64,000 bases of DNA, taken from the NCBI RefSeq assembly GCF_900113415.1, contig NZ_FOPH01000004.1, forward strand, positions 62,001 through 126,000, in the 5' to 3' direction. Positions within the stretch are counted from its first letter, which is position 1; the number at the start of each line of letters is the position of its first letter. This document shows positions 15,781-25,299 of the stretch, one piece after another. The translations under genes were made by a program, and so were the position numbers. Origin of the DNA: Oribacterium sp. WCC10 (GTDB lineage: Bacteria > Bacillota > Clostridia > Lachnospirales > Lachnospiraceae). The notes beneath the pieces were generated by a model. It saw only the letters and a list, made by a program, of their open reading frames with translations. It ran no database searches and was not told the origin of the DNA.

Positions 15781-17178
15781 TTATACAAGTCCGAGCCTCA
15801 TCTGCTGTAAGAATGCCGAGCTGTCAACATCTCCTGTTCTGGCCTGCTGTTCACTCTGTCTTGCCTGCTGCTGTGCTGCATTTTCATTAGATTCTCTTCC
15901 GCTTGCCATATCCTGCTTTGTGCCTGTTTCCTGTGCATTCGGTATATAAACTTCTGTCTGCTGTCCTGTCTTCTGCTGGATGATATTGGCCATAGCCGGA
16001 GCATTCTGTGTAAGAAGTTCAACAGTCTTCTGATTTGTAGCACTGATGGTAACCGCCGCATGTCCGCTGTCGTAACTAACATTGATGGTGATCTTTCCAA
16101 GATTCTGAGGATCAAGTTCGATGGTAAGCTGTCCATTCTGAGCCGGGAATCTTGCTGAAAGAAGATTGGTCAGATCATCTGCTACGGTAGTTTCTGTTGT
16201 GCGCATCATCATGGTCTCATTTGCTGCAACTTCTGTCTGCACAGTCTGTGTTGTCTGTACATTCTGTCCTGTGAAGCCGATAGGCATCGCTGCCGCAGTT
16301 GCATCCTCACTGAGTGTTGATGTTTTGGTTTCTGTTGTATCGTTGTCGTCTGCAGGGCTGCTTACTGTTTTTGGTGCCTGAGGTCCCTTGGCTATCTCAG
16401 CAGGATCTCCTCTGCTTTCTCCCGGAGCTCTTCCGGTAGGTCCGTCAGTATCTGTGGATGGTGTTCCGCTGGGGAAGTTCTCACTGTTCACAACCATACG
16501 TCCCTGTCCTTCGAGACTCTTCATAACCTCCTGTGGGTCGTACTTGTCAGCTGCATTTGATGTCACTTCCTTTGGCTGTTGTGATGTGCCTCCGTTTCTC
16601 TCTGCCTCCAACGTTGCCGCTTTTTCTGCCTGATTTTCCTCACCATCCCTCACTTCAACTGTCACAGATTTGCCATCCTGAGTCGGAACCATATTTTGCT
16701 CAGAAACTACAGGTGCACTTCCTGCACCGCTTACAGGAACTTTTTCAACAGAAGGTGGTTTTGCATTGGTCTGAATACGTTCGGTGACAAGCTCAACATC
16801 TCCGGCTGTTACGCGATCAGCCTTCAGATTGTCCATAAGCGCAAGTAATGCTGCCATTTCTTCAGCGCCATTGACATTGCTGCTCTCATCATTATCCTCA
16901 ACCTTTTCGCCGGTCACTTCAGGATCAACAACTGTCACATCTTTTGCTGCCGCCGGAACTCCGTTGTCCGGATATGGCTTTGTATCTGTTGACTTAGCCT
17001 TTCCGAAATCACTGCCATTTACAGTTTTTACATCCTGCTTAACAGCTCCTGTATTCTGTAAAAGGCTTGAAAAGTCGATACCACCTGTCGCTCCAAGTCC
17101 ACCGCCGGAACCATAACCTGTTGTACCTTTTCCTGCTGTTCTTCCCGGAACGGATACGTAATTATTAACAAGTTCCAA
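15781..17178 (-). CDS. fliK: Flagellar hook-length control protein FliK
   Basis: A 465-residue protein with a long, variable N-terminal region rich in T, A, G, E and P (residues 1-340) and a C-terminal hook-length domain (about 345-430: LTIELDPQNLGKITINVSY, then NAPAMANIIQQKTGQQTEV). The intrinsically disordered part works as the molecular ruler and the C-terminal domain acts on FlhB to switch substrate specificity. The Gln-rich tail (residues 425-455) is low complexity. Position between fliJ and flgD is standard. Confidence 0.9.
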   Translation of the reverse strand: MELVNNYVSVPGRTAGKGTTGYGSGGGLGATGGIDFSSLLQNTGAVKQDVKTVNGSDFGKAKSTDTKPYPDNGVPAAAKDVTVVDPEVTGEKVEDNDESSNVNGAEEMAALLALMDNLKADRVTAGDVELVTERIQTNAKPPSVEKVPVSGAGSAPVVSEQNMVPTQDGKSVTVEVRDGEENQAEKAATLEAERNGGTSQQPKEVTSNAADKYDPQEVMKSLEGQGRMVVNSENFPSGTPSTDTDGPTGRAPGESRGDPAEIAKGPQAPKTVSSPADDNDTTETKTSTLSEDATAAAMPIGFTGQNVQTTQTVQTEVAANETMMMRTTETTVADDLTNLLSARFPAQNGQLTIELDPQNLGKITINVSYDSGHAAVTISATNQKTVELLTQNAPAMANIIQQKTGQQTEVYIPNAQETGTKQDMASGRESNENAAQQQARQSEQQARTGDVDSSAFLQQMRLGLV

Positions 17179-17263
17179 AGTATCTTCCTCCTTTCCTTTA
17201 ATTTTTTATATGTAATCCATGCATAGCATGAGGATCACCTTTTTCTACAGGTCCTCTGCCCTT

Positions 17264-17716
17264 TCAGGCTGACCTTCCTATAGTATTCTGCTGATTGGAT
17301 ACAAACTCATCGATGAAGGCTTCTCTGTCTTTCTGTTCCTGTGCCTTGTAGATTTCCTGCTTCTTCTCCTTCAGCTTTTCAAATTTATTGACGTCGATAT
17401 TGGCCGCAATTACCTCCTCTTTCTTTTTATCGGCATTTGCCTGCAAAATCTTAAGTGTCTCTTTCTCAACTTCTACCTGTTTATCCAGATTGTCTATCAT
17501 AGAGGAGTACATAAGAAACTTCTCTATGGCCGCACCCTGCTGCTTTATCTCATCAAATTCAACCGTAAGGGCACGGGCTTTTGCTCTCAGCTTTTCTATC
17601 TCAAGCTTTTTTTCTTCTACATATTTCATCCTAAGTGCATACTGTTCCTTCAGATCATCCAGGACTTGCTGCTTGTACTCAAGTACAGATTGAAGATTGT
17701 ATTGAAACTTTTTCAT
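17264..17716 (-). CDS. fliJ: Flagellar export chaperone/stalk protein FliJ
   Basis: A 150-residue, almost wholly helical protein with heptad-like charge pattern (KKFQYNLQSVLEYKQQVLDD; VEEKKLEIEKLRAKARAL). The pattern matches FliJ, the coiled-coil stalk that links the FliI hexamer with FlhA. Sequence conservation in FliJ is low, so the call rests on the MKKFxYxLxxVLxxK start, length and position directly after fliI. Confidence 0.9.
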   Translation of the reverse strand: MKKFQYNLQSVLEYKQQVLDDLKEQYALRMKYVEEKKLEIEKLRAKARALTVEFDEIKQQGAAIEKFLMYSSMIDNLDKQVEVEKETLKILQANADKKKEEVIAANIDVNKFEKLKEKKQEIYKAQEQKDREAFIDEFVSNQQNTIGRSA

Positions 17717-17735
17717 TTATTGCCGCCTTTCTGAA

Positions 17736-19040
17736 TTAGCCAACAATGCGTTTTAATTGTTCCAGAACTTCGTCGTAGGAAAAGGCTTCCTTTGTACCCT
17801 GTATCAGAAATTTGTTGATGGCAGCGTACTTGTTCACAGCCTCATCCAACGCAGCATTGGTACCTTTCTTATAAGCGCCTATGGATATCAGATCAGCATT
17901 CTTCTGATAAAGCCCCAACATATTTCGTACTCTTGATGCATACTTGTTATGCTCAGGAGATACGATCTCAACCATCAGACGGCTGACGCTGGCGCCTATA
18001 TTTATGGCAGGATAATGATTCTCTGCCGCCAAAGCTCTCGACAGGACTATATGTCCGTCAAGTATGCCTCGAACGGTATCCGCGATAGGTTCGTTTGTAT
18101 CATCACCCTCTACCAGTACCGTATACACCCCGGTTATTGAACCTTTATTAAACTGTCCCGCTCTTTCAAGGAGTCTCGGAAACTCCGCATATATGGAAGG
18201 CGTATAGCCTCTCGCAATAGGAGGTTCTCCTGTTGCAAGCCCTATCTCACGCTGTGCCATGGCATATCGTGTCAGGGAATCCATCATGAGCAGTACATCC
18301 ATCCCTCTGTCTCGGAAGTACTCCGCAATAGTTGTTGCTACAAGAGGACACTTGAGTCTCAGCATCGCCGGCTGATCGGAAGTCGCAACAACCAGAATAG
18401 ATCTTTTCATTCCCTCTTCCCCGAGATCTCTCTGTGCGAATTCCAGAACCTCACGTCCTCTCTCGCCTACAAGTGCTATAACATTGATATCTGTTTTTAC
18501 ATTTTTGGCAATCATACCCATAAGGGTAGATTTACCGACTCCGGAGCCGGCGAAGATACCGATACGCTGGCCCTTACCGATGGTATTGAGTCCATCGATT
18601 GCTTTTATTCCAAAATCGAGTCTCGAACGGATAGGAGGTCTGTCCAACGGATTGGTATAACCACTGTTAACTGTGTAAGTAGAAGCATTGGCAGGAAACG
18701 GTGCTCCCCCATCCATCGGCTGCCCCAAAGCATTGATGATCCTCCCTTTAAGGAAATTGCCAACCGGCACCCTTAATCTGTGCTTTGTGTTCCTTACAAA
18801 GCTTCCGGAGGTTATACCCGATGTGGCCTCATAGGTCATAAGCTGTATCTTGTCACCCTTAAAACCAACAACCTCCGCCGGAATACTCTTATTCAATTCA
18901 TCATTGTGGATCATGCAGATATCACCGATACTCGCCTTATCGCCGGAGGCCTCGATAGCCATTCCGACGATATTTTCGATTTTACCTACACGTCCAACCG
19001 TTTCTGACTTCCTGATAATTTCCGGAAGCTTTTCAAACAT
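17736..19040 (-). CDS. fliI: Flagellum-specific export ATPase FliI
   Basis: A 434-residue F1-beta-like ATPase. Walker A is GSGVGKST at about residues 165-172 and Walker B is in MDVLLMMDSLTRYAMAQREI. The sequence ARGYTPSIYAEFPRLLERAG matches flagellar and type III secretion ATPases. It energises export with FliH and FliJ. Its ATG at 19040 overlaps the fliH stop by one base (TAATG). Confidence 0.97.
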   Translation of the reverse strand: MFEKLPEIIRKSETVGRVGKIENIVGMAIEASGDKASIGDICMIHNDELNKSIPAEVVGFKGDKIQLMTYEATSGITSGSFVRNTKHRLRVPVGNFLKGRIINALGQPMDGGAPFPANASTYTVNSGYTNPLDRPPIRSRLDFGIKAIDGLNTIGKGQRIGIFAGSGVGKSTLMGMIAKNVKTDINVIALVGERGREVLEFAQRDLGEEGMKRSILVVATSDQPAMLRLKCPLVATTIAEYFRDRGMDVLLMMDSLTRYAMAQREIGLATGEPPIARGYTPSIYAEFPRLLERAGQFNKGSITGVYTVLVEGDDTNEPIADTVRGILDGHIVLSRALAAENHYPAINIGASVSRLMVEIVSPEHNKYASRVRNMLGLYQKNADLISIGAYKKGTNAALDEAVNKYAAINKFLIQGTKEAFSYDEVLEQLKRIVG

Positions 19041-19939
19041 TATTCCATACCCTCTTCATCATCTTCATCGAAGCTGACACCATTCAGATTCTCTCTTATA
19101 CTGTCGATCTGAGAACCGACCCCTATATCGATCATCTCACTTGGCGTCTCTATAACCGCATATCCTACACTCTCCTTATCCTGAACAACGAACTTTACAT
19201 TGTCGGATATTCGCGCAAGATCCGCAGCCACATCTTCATCTACAGATATAAGCTTTTCATAGTCATACTTATCTATATATATCTTTATCCACTCGGTACG
19301 CTTCATCTTCTCAACTTCAGCTATGATCATTCGTTTAATGATCTCACCGGAGGTTTCAAGACTTATATGTATGACTTTCTCTGCCACTGCAATTGCTACG
19401 TCCTTTAGTTCATCCAGATATCTGTGGAAACTCTCCTCCCGTTCTTCTCCAATCTGGACTATGGAATGTGCCACAGCCGACTGATACTTCTCTATGGTCT
19501 GCCTGAATTCGGCTTCAGCCTGTTGCTTTGCGGCTGTACGTCCGTCCATCATCCCCTCCTGATGGCCTTTGTTATAACCTTCCTCATAGGCATCCTTTTT
19601 AATCTGTTCAGCCTCAAGCTTTGATCTGTTTAATATCTTTTCAGCTCTGTCAGATGCATCTCTCAGCATCTTTCTCTGCATAAAGGAGATCTCCTCGTCG
19701 GATTTCACCTCTCCGCTTTGCATGATCTCATCAGGCCTCTCAATAGGCATATCCCTGTAGGATTGATATGGGGGTTCCGGTTCTGTTACATTATCCTGAA
19801 CATCATCGGGAACTTCAGTATCGTCACCACTGGAAAATATTTCAACGGTATGCGAAAACTGCTGGATACTGGCATTGCGTCCACCCTTAATGATCGAGCG
19901 CGAGGGTTTCTCTTTATACAATGATCGTATCTTCTCCAC
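19040..19939 (-). CDS. fliH: Flagellar assembly protein FliH (export ATPase regulator)
   Basis: Up to 299 residues. A variable N-terminal part is followed by a charged helical central region with the glycine-spaced segment AYEEGYNKGHQEGMMDGRT (FliH/V-type stalk signature) and a C-terminal domain (AVAEKVIHISLETSGEIIKR) that binds FliI. The start is uncertain. The GTG at 19939 overlaps the end of fliG by 26 bases but sits on top of the GGGAGG ribosome site; a TTG at 19921 is an alternative and would begin LYKEKPSRSIIK. No ATG is available before residue 64. It lies between fliG and fliI. Confidence 0.9.
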   Translation of the reverse strand: MEKIRSLYKEKPSRSIIKGGRNASIQQFSHTVEIFSSGDDTEVPDDVQDNVTEPEPPYQSYRDMPIERPDEIMQSGEVKSDEEISFMQRKMLRDASDRAEKILNRSKLEAEQIKKDAYEEGYNKGHQEGMMDGRTAAKQQAEAEFRQTIEKYQSAVAHSIVQIGEEREESFHRYLDELKDVAIAVAEKVIHISLETSGEIIKRMIIAEVEKMKRTEWIKIYIDKYDYEKLISVDEDVAADLARISDNVKFVVQDKESVGYAVIETPSEMIDIGVGSQIDSIRENLNGVSFDEDDEEGME

Positions 19940-21032
19940 CTCCCTTATTGATTACAAGCTCGCCCTGCTCTTCCAACTTACGGATGAGATTAACGATACG
20001 CTGCTGAGCCTCTTCAACATCCTTAAGTCGTACATTGCTTGTAGTTTCGATATCGCCTCGAACTGTTTCTGCCTGACGCTTGGACATGTTGCCGAAGAAG
20101 ATATCCTTCATCTCGTCGCTTGCTGTCTTCATAGCAAATACGATATCCTTGGTATCGCAATCTCTGATGAATCTCTGTACGGAACGGTTGTCCATAGAGA
20201 GAATATCCTCGAATACAAACATCTTGTCTCTGATGTCCTTTGAGAGTGTCGGATTGGATACATCCAACTCATCAAAGATCTTCTTCTCGGAGCTTCTGTC
20301 GATGTGGTTCATGACATCAGCTACATAGTCGATACCACCGAGGTTCATGTTGTCCTCACTTGTGATGATGGAGCTGAACTTACGTTTCATCTCATTCTCG
20401 ATGATCTGTATGGCATCCGGTGAAACTCTGTCCATATTTGCCATAGCCGTTACGGTAGGGATACGCTTCTCCTCAGGAAGGTTCTCAAGTACCTTGGCAG
20501 ACTGTTCCGCTTCCATGTACGACATGATAAGTGCGATAACCTGTGGCCTCTCTGTAGCAAGCAGTGAAAGCAGTGCCTTCGGGTCTCCCTTTGCGAAGAA
20601 GTTGAAAGGCTTTGAGGCAAGTGTCTTCGATACCTTATCAAGAAGGTTCTTGGCAGTGGATTCGCCAAATGCCTTCTCAAGTACTGACTTGGCATAGTCG
20701 ATACCGCCGTCTGTCATCATCTTATGTGTGAGACAAAGCTTATAGAACTCGTCCAGTGTATCCTCAACCTCCTGGTTGGTGGTCTTTCCTACACGGGCAA
20801 CCTCGTATGTGAGATCTTCGATATCCGATTCATTTAAGTATTTATACAACTGTGACGCTCTGTCTGCACCTATGGATACTATGACAAGTGCTGCCTTCTG
20901 CTTTAATGTAAGCTTTCTTCCAGGCTCTCTGTTTTCCGTCTCTATTGTCGATGGCGCCGCTGCCTGCGGTGCCGCTGTCTGTGTTGTGTTCTCTGCACTA
21001 TTTCCTGCTTGAACGGTCTCTTCTCCTGCCAT
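19914..21032 (-). CDS. fliG: Flagellar motor switch protein FliG
   Basis: A 372-residue protein. The N-terminal domain (LTLKQKAALVIVSIGADRAS), the middle domain (RPQVIALIMSYMEAEQSAKV) and the C-terminal torque domain (VFEDILSMDNRSVQRFIRDC) are all present. FliG connects the FliF ring to FliM and contacts MotA. It has about 35 extra N-terminal residues rich in Ala, Thr and Gln compared with the usual length of about 340. ATG 21032 has GAGGAGAG upstream and overlaps fliF by 35 bases; an upstream GTG is rejected for lack of a site. Confidence 0.95.
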   Translation of the reverse strand: MAGEETVQAGNSAENTTQTAAPQAAAPSTIETENREPGRKLTLKQKAALVIVSIGADRASQLYKYLNESDIEDLTYEVARVGKTTNQEVEDTLDEFYKLCLTHKMMTDGGIDYAKSVLEKAFGESTAKNLLDKVSKTLASKPFNFFAKGDPKALLSLLATERPQVIALIMSYMEAEQSAKVLENLPEEKRIPTVTAMANMDRVSPDAIQIIENEMKRKFSSIITSEDNMNLGGIDYVADVMNHIDRSSEKKIFDELDVSNPTLSKDIRDKMFVFEDILSMDNRSVQRFIRDCDTKDIVFAMKTASDEMKDIFFGNMSKRQAETVRGDIETTSNVRLKDVEEAQQRIVNLIRKLEEQGELVINKGGGEDTIIV

Positions 21033-22674
21033 TGTTACTACTCTCCTCTTCCTCTTCACGCAGCCAGCCCTGGATGAGCTTTGCCACTACCTGAGGGTTG
21101 TTGTCTATAAAATCTCCGATATTCTGCTTCAGGCGCATACCATGCTGCATTGAAGCATTGGTATCCTCTTCTGCTCCGAGCTCCATCTCTTCGTCTCTCT
21201 GTCTCTTCTGTGCCGGAGTCTCTGCAGCTGCTGCAGCCGCCGCTGCCGCTGCTGCTTCTGCCTCCGCTGCTGCCGCTGCTTCCGCAGCCAGCCTCTTCTT
21301 CTTTTTCTTTCGTAAAATGATAAGTATAAGAATAAGTAGCAGTAGAACTGCTGCCGCAATCGCAACGATAAGTGCTGCAAGCGGGAACTGCTGTTCTTCT
21401 TCCGTTACTTCCTCTGTCTTCTGCTCTTCTGTAGTGTCAGCCGGTGGTGTAGAACGAATGATAGTGATCTTTTCAGCTGCCTCAAGTCTGCTTATTCCAC
21501 CTGCATCGGCAACGAGATTAACCAGATCCTGCTGCTGTACAGATCTGTCATCTGTCATGATAACGACAGCTACTGTTGCATCCTTAAGTACACCCGGAGA
21601 AATCTCCTTCTGTTCCTTCAGTACATTAAACAGCCAGTCTCTTGAATATGCATTGGCTGAATAACCGTTGGTCGTTGTATTTGTTCCGTTCTGATTTGTA
21701 TACCTCGGAGTATCAGCATTGGCATCAGTTCCTACGACACCTGCTGCCCCCTCTGTTGCAGAACCGGAATTCTCATTATTGAAATCTTCATGATGAAGAA
21801 GTCCGTCTCGTTCGGTTTCCTCCACCTTATCGGGAACCGTATATTCTGTATTCTCGGATATGAGCTTCGTCATATCGAGAGTACCCTTTACTGATACCGC
21901 AACATTTTCAGAGCCGTAAAGCTTAGCAAGTACTCTCTTGATGTTTGATGCGATACTGTTTTCAACCTGAGTAGTAAGATCCTGTATTGCCTTGCTGGTA
22001 TCCCCACCGGAATCCCCGCCTACTTCCTCCATGGTAGCCGCGTCAAAAACAGACACGTTGGTGAAATTAACACCTTTTACCGATCTGGAAATGAGATTAC
22101 GGATGGCGTCAGCATTGGACTCTGTAAGAGTTGCGCCCGGCTTCATGGTTACAACTACAGATGCAGATGCATCTATGGTCTTTGTATTGCTGAGTGCAAA
22201 CTTCTCATTTGAACCCTTGGCTACGGTAACCTTGGCATCCTGCACTCCGTCAAACAGACGAATCGTTGCTCCCAGTCTATCCTGCAGATCATACAGTGTG
22301 TAGAGTTCCTTGTCAGACTCCGTGGACATGAGCCCCGAATTACTTATATACATGTTATAAGTAAAACCACTCTTTGGATAACCCTGACTAAGAAGCGATA
22401 CTCTCGTCGACTCAACCTTGTCCTCCGGGACACGAATCGAACCATCGTTTGCGTTGTAGGTATATGCTATGTCCTGATCCTGCAGAAGACCTGCAACCTG
22501 TGAAGCCTCTTCTGTACTCAGTCCCGTAAACAATGTGCTGTATTTAGTTTTACTGTTCAGGCTTAAATAAATGATTGCTGCCGCCGCGACTATAACCGTT
22601 GCGACAACGATGCCTATCAGCGTAACCTTGTTACGCTTCGACATTTTCCCCCATGATTCTTTAAAGTTATCCAA
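20998..22674 (-). CDS. fliF: Flagellar MS-ring protein FliF
   Basis: A 558-residue membrane protein. The first membrane helix is at about residues 17-37 (VTLIGIVVATVIVAAAAIIY) and a periplasmic YscJ-type domain follows (KYSTLFTGLSTEEASQVAGL). The second helix is near residue 430 (FPLAALIVAIAAAVLLLLIL), and the C-terminal tail ends LIQGWLREEE, which binds FliG. Between the second helix and that tail is a run of about 20 alanines and glutamates. The start is a TTG at 22674 with GGGGAG six bases upstream; the next ATG would remove conserved residues. Confidence 0.95.
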   Translation of the reverse strand: MDNFKESWGKMSKRNKVTLIGIVVATVIVAAAAIIYLSLNSKTKYSTLFTGLSTEEASQVAGLLQDQDIAYTYNANDGSIRVPEDKVESTRVSLLSQGYPKSGFTYNMYISNSGLMSTESDKELYTLYDLQDRLGATIRLFDGVQDAKVTVAKGSNEKFALSNTKTIDASASVVVTMKPGATLTESNADAIRNLISRSVKGVNFTNVSVFDAATMEEVGGDSGGDTSKAIQDLTTQVENSIASNIKRVLAKLYGSENVAVSVKGTLDMTKLISENTEYTVPDKVEETERDGLLHHEDFNNENSGSATEGAAGVVGTDANADTPRYTNQNGTNTTTNGYSANAYSRDWLFNVLKEQKEISPGVLKDATVAVVIMTDDRSVQQQDLVNLVADAGGISRLEAAEKITIIRSTPPADTTEEQKTEEVTEEEQQFPLAALIVAIAAAVLLLLILILIILRKKKKKRLAAEAAAAAEAEAAAAAAAAAAAETPAQKRQRDEEMELGAEEDTNASMQHGMRLKQNIGDFIDNNPQVVAKLIQGWLREEEEESSNNGRRRDRSSRK

Positions 22675-22704
22675 AGCTCACTCCCCTATGAACCCTGCCC
22701 CTAA

Positions 22705-23022
22705 TTAGGTGTTCATCTTGATCAGTTCGTTATACGACGCTAATGCCTTATTACGCAAAGTAACCATCATACTGAGACTTATGGCAGCCTTTGACTCTGC
22801 TATAGGAAGCGAATGTGCATCCTCAAGCTGACCTGTAGCCAAAAGATACTGCTTGTTTTCTACATCTGCCTGGGTAAGCTTTACATTATTTACTGCATTG
22901 GCAAAGATATCCTTAAATAATGTTGCCCCCTCTGACTCTTTAGGCATTGTATTTCGTTCTGATACGGACTCTCCAAAAGTCCACGGCTTCATGGGTGTGA
23001 TGAATTGATTGTTAATTTCCAT
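22705..23022 (-). CDS. fliE: Flagellar hook-basal body complex protein FliE
   Basis: A 105-residue protein with the FliE pattern: LFKDIFANAVNNVKLTQADV, QLEDAHSLPIAESKAAISL and VTLRNKALASYNELIKM. FliE adapts the MS ring to the rod. ATG 23022 has GAGAGG eight bases upstream; an in-frame TTG at 23028 is too close to that site. It is the first gene of this flagellar operon, where flgB and flgC would normally stand. The region upstream has no clear sigma-A promoter. Confidence 0.92.
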   Translation of the reverse strand: MEINNQFITPMKPWTFGESVSERNTMPKESEGATLFKDIFANAVNNVKLTQADVENKQYLLATGQLEDAHSLPIAESKAAISLSMMVTLRNKALASYNELIKMNT

Positions 23023-23107
23023 GATCAAGGCCTCTCTATCTTCTTAAAAAAAACTACGTTAACTTATTTTTTAATTCAGCAAATAGTGCGCTAAATTTTA
23101 TAAATAG

Positions 23108-23218
23108 CGTTTCGTGTACTTTGCCCTTCCCTGGAAACTAACTTTTCACGGAGTGATCAAACGGTTCCTGAGGCAGAAAGCCTATGACGTGGATCCGTCC
23201 CTCTCTAAGATGAAGTAA
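23108..23218 (+). other. Leader region before fliE: nested stem-loops; also an orphan 36-codon open frame on the plus strand
   Basis: ACGGTTCC (23161-23168) pairs with GGATCCGT (23191-23198) around an inner AGGC/GCCT hairpin, one mismatch in the outer stem. Either strand could fold it; on the minus strand it would lie in the fliE leader. The plus strand also has a short open frame ending RQKAYDVDPSLSKMK that looks protein-like but matches nothing I recognise and could be a gene remnant. No known riboswitch consensus was found. Confidence 0.3.
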
Positions 23219-23272
23219 ACCGCTTCCCTGCGGAATACTGTTCATATACTCTCTAAAAACTATATTTTACAA

Positions 23273-23302
23273 AACAAGAGTCGTCATATAACGACTCTTG
23301 TT
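23273..23302 (-). terminator. Intrinsic terminator downstream of the chemoreceptor and small transcript
   Basis: AACAAGAGTCGT, a six-base loop and ACGACTCTTGTT form a perfect 12-bp stem. On the minus strand TTTTGT-type bases run out of the stem. It separates the chemoreceptor/small RNA unit from the flagellar operon. Confidence 0.75.
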
Positions 23303-23375
23303 CATTGATTATCGCCACAATACATCATTGAACACACGAGAGTCTAAGTTAGTTTTTCTCGCTATTAAATCCATG
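23273..23375 (-). ncRNA. Candidate sigma-28-dependent small RNA between chemoreceptor and fliE
   Basis: A sigma-28-like promoter (23382-23408) ends seven bases before about 23375, and a strong terminator lies at 23302-23273, giving a transcript near 100 nt. It contains a 21-codon frame (MDLIARKTNLDSRVFNDVLW start) that would be essentially leaderless, so an RNA role seems more likely than a peptide. It is inferred wholly from signals. Confidence 0.4.
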
Positions 23376-23381
23376 TAATGT

Positions 23382-23408
23382 ATATCGACCGGTTTTTCTG
23401 TTTTATTA
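23382..23408 (-). promoter_or_regulatory. Candidate sigma-28 promoter
   Basis: On the minus strand TAAT, 15 bases, GTCGATAT. The Gram-positive sigma-28 consensus is TAAA-N15-GCCGATAT; this matches 3 of 4 and 7 of 8. It lies downstream of the chemoreceptor stop codon, so it does not serve that gene. Confidence 0.5.
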
Positions 23409-23450
23409 GCTTGTAATAAAAATCAGGCTGTCAATTTTGTAAAATTCTCA

Positions 23451-25136
23451 TCAGTAGATGATCTTGTCAACCATGCCCTTGAGAACACCTGCGTGCTCAT
23501 TAAGCTCACTGCTGGAGCTTGAACTCTGTTCTGCTGTGGAGCTGTTCTGCTGAACAACTTCCGCGATCTGCTCGAGACCGATGGTGATCTCAGAGATGGA
23601 CTCTGACTCTTCCTGCATCTCTGTAGCAATAGAAGCGACAAGCTCCTTGGACTTGATAGAATTATCCTTTACAACATTAAGCTCTTCCGCAGCTTCTCCT
23701 ACCATCTTTGAACCGTTACGGACAGCAGCGATGGTGGTCTCGATAAGTGTTGAAGTCTCAGATGCCGCAGCCGCTGACTTACCTGCAAGATTTCTTACTT
23801 CATCCGCAACAACAGCAAAGCCCTTACCGGCTGAACCGGCTCTTGCTGCCTCAACTGCAGCATTGAGGGCAAGGATATTGGTCTGGAATGCGATATCATC
23901 GATAGCCTTGATGATATTCTCGATCTGATTTGACTTGTTTTCGATCTCTTCCATAGCTTCCTGAACCTTGGCCATCTGCTCATTCTGAGCCTGAATCTTG
24001 TCAGCCACACCTGCTGAGAAGTCTTCTACATCAAGCGCTGCCTTGGCACTCTTCTTAACCTTATCATTAAGCACATTAACTGTAGCTGAAAGCTCCTCAA
24101 GTGTTGATGCCTGCTCGGTAGCACCCTGGCTGAGAGCCATGGATCCGTCTGCGATCTTCTCTGATCCTACCTTAACCTGAGCAGCAACTTCATTCATGTT
24201 GGAGAACATCTCTGACAGATTTTCTGAAATCTTTTCAAAACCGGCTCTGATAGGTCTGGTATCGTTAATGTAAATCTCCGGGTGCTCCATCTTAACAGCA
24301 AAGTTTCCTTCGCTCATGGAAGTAAGCATCGAACTTACTTCACCTACAAGCATACGAAGCTTAACTGTAACATCCTTCATATTGTTAACCATGTTTCCAA
24401 GTTCATCCTGAGGGATCTTAGATATATCCACATCCACATTGAACTCGGCATTGGCGATCTTTTCCATAGTATGGTTGGCAACGTCAACAGTAGATGCGAT
24501 ACTGTTTGCAAGGAACATGAATACCACTACAACAGAGACAATGACGACAACCGCAAGAACTGTAAGCAGGATGATAACCTTCATTTCAAATTTCTCGGAT
24601 TCCTCAATGAGATCCGCCGCCTGCTGATCCGAAAGGTTACCAACAGCGCCAAGAGCAGACACGAAATCCTCTGAAGTCTTTACGTTGAAGCCTTCCTTAT
24701 AGTAGTTCATGGCTCCGTTCTTATCTCCCGATTCAATCATATCAAGAATCTTGTAGGAGTCAGTCTTTAATGCATCAAAGCTTTTCTGCAGTGTACTTAC
24801 AAGAGCATCATCTCCCAGTGTCTTTCCGATAGAGGTGATGTCAGCCTGCATATCTCCGAAACGCTCGTCGAAGTCTGCCTTCTGATCCGCAACAGTATTG
24901 TTCTCCTCATCCATGATGCATAGAAGGATACGCTTATTAACAGTCTGGATATCCTTACGCATGTTCATCTGGGATTTGGTATTCTGATACTGTACCTTTG
25001 AAAAGCTATTCATCATGCCGCTCATCTTCACAAAGGCGCCGAAAGACATCCCGATGAGAATAACTATAGCTACCGCGATAATGACTACAGTAGTCATAAA
25101 CTTAGATCTGATCTTCATGTTCTTAAAGGTCTGCAT
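23451..25136 (-). CDS. Methyl-accepting chemotaxis protein
   Basis: A 561-residue chemoreceptor. An N-terminal membrane helix is at about residues 14-34 ([20 protein letters not shown]). A helical extracellular sensor of about 150 residues (four-helix-bundle type) follows, then a second membrane helix (about 187-211), a HAMP domain, and a long cytoplasmic hairpin. The hairpin tip is [19 protein letters not shown], the CheA/CheW-binding signature. There is no C-terminal pentapeptide. The ligand is unknown. ATG 25136 has GGAGG upstream, and a candidate sigma-28 promoter lies 113 bases upstream. It is a single gene flanked by the flagellar operon and the glycan island. Confidence 0.96.
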   Translation of the reverse strand: MQTFKNMKIRSKFMTTVVIIAVAIVILIGMSFGAFVKMSGMMNSFSKVQYQNTKSQMNMRKDIQTVNKRILLCIMDEENNTVADQKADFDERFGDMQADITSIGKTLGDDALVSTLQKSFDALKTDSYKILDMIESGDKNGAMNYYKEGFNVKTSEDFVSALGAVGNLSDQQAADLIEESEKFEMKVIILLTVLAVVVIVSVVVVFMFLANSIASTVDVANHTMEKIANAEFNVDVDISKIPQDELGNMVNNMKDVTVKLRMLVGEVSSMLTSMSEGNFAVKMEHPEIYINDTRPIRAGFEKISENLSEMFSNMNEVAAQVKVGSEKIADGSMALSQGATEQASTLEELSATVNVLNDKVKKSAKAALDVEDFSAGVADKIQAQNEQMAKVQEAMEEIENKSNQIENIIKAIDDIAFQTNILALNAAVEAARAGSAGKGFAVVADEVRNLAGKSAAAASETSTLIETTIAAVRNGSKMVGEAAEELNVVKDNSIKSKELVASIATEMQEESESISEITIGLEQIAEVVQQNSSTAEQSSSSSSELNEHAGVLKGMVDKIIY

Positions 25137-25248
25137 ACTGCTACTATCCTCCTAAAAGCTTTCTTAACCATATTGTGCCGGGGTTTAATATCATATTTCC
25201 CGGCTGTCTATATGCCTGTTATAATGCATACTTTCTGCTTTGCTATTT

Positions 25249-25275
25249 TTATCGACAGAATTTTCTTTACTATTA
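25249..25275 (-). promoter_or_regulatory. Candidate sigma-28 promoter for the chemoreceptor gene
   Basis: On the minus strand TAAT, 15 bases, GTCGATAA, matching the sigma-28 consensus (TAAA-N15-GCCGATAA/T) at 10 of 12 defined positions. The same TAAT/GTCGATA variant occurs at 23382-23408, which supports both. Confidence 0.5.
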
Positions 25276-25299
25276 TCCTAAAATTAAAAAAACGTTAAC

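Noticed and set aside
23100-23240. Cyclic-di-GMP riboswitch before the flagellar operon
   Set aside because: A GGGCAAAG string suggested it, but the conserved core and receptor segments of class I or II are not present on either strand.
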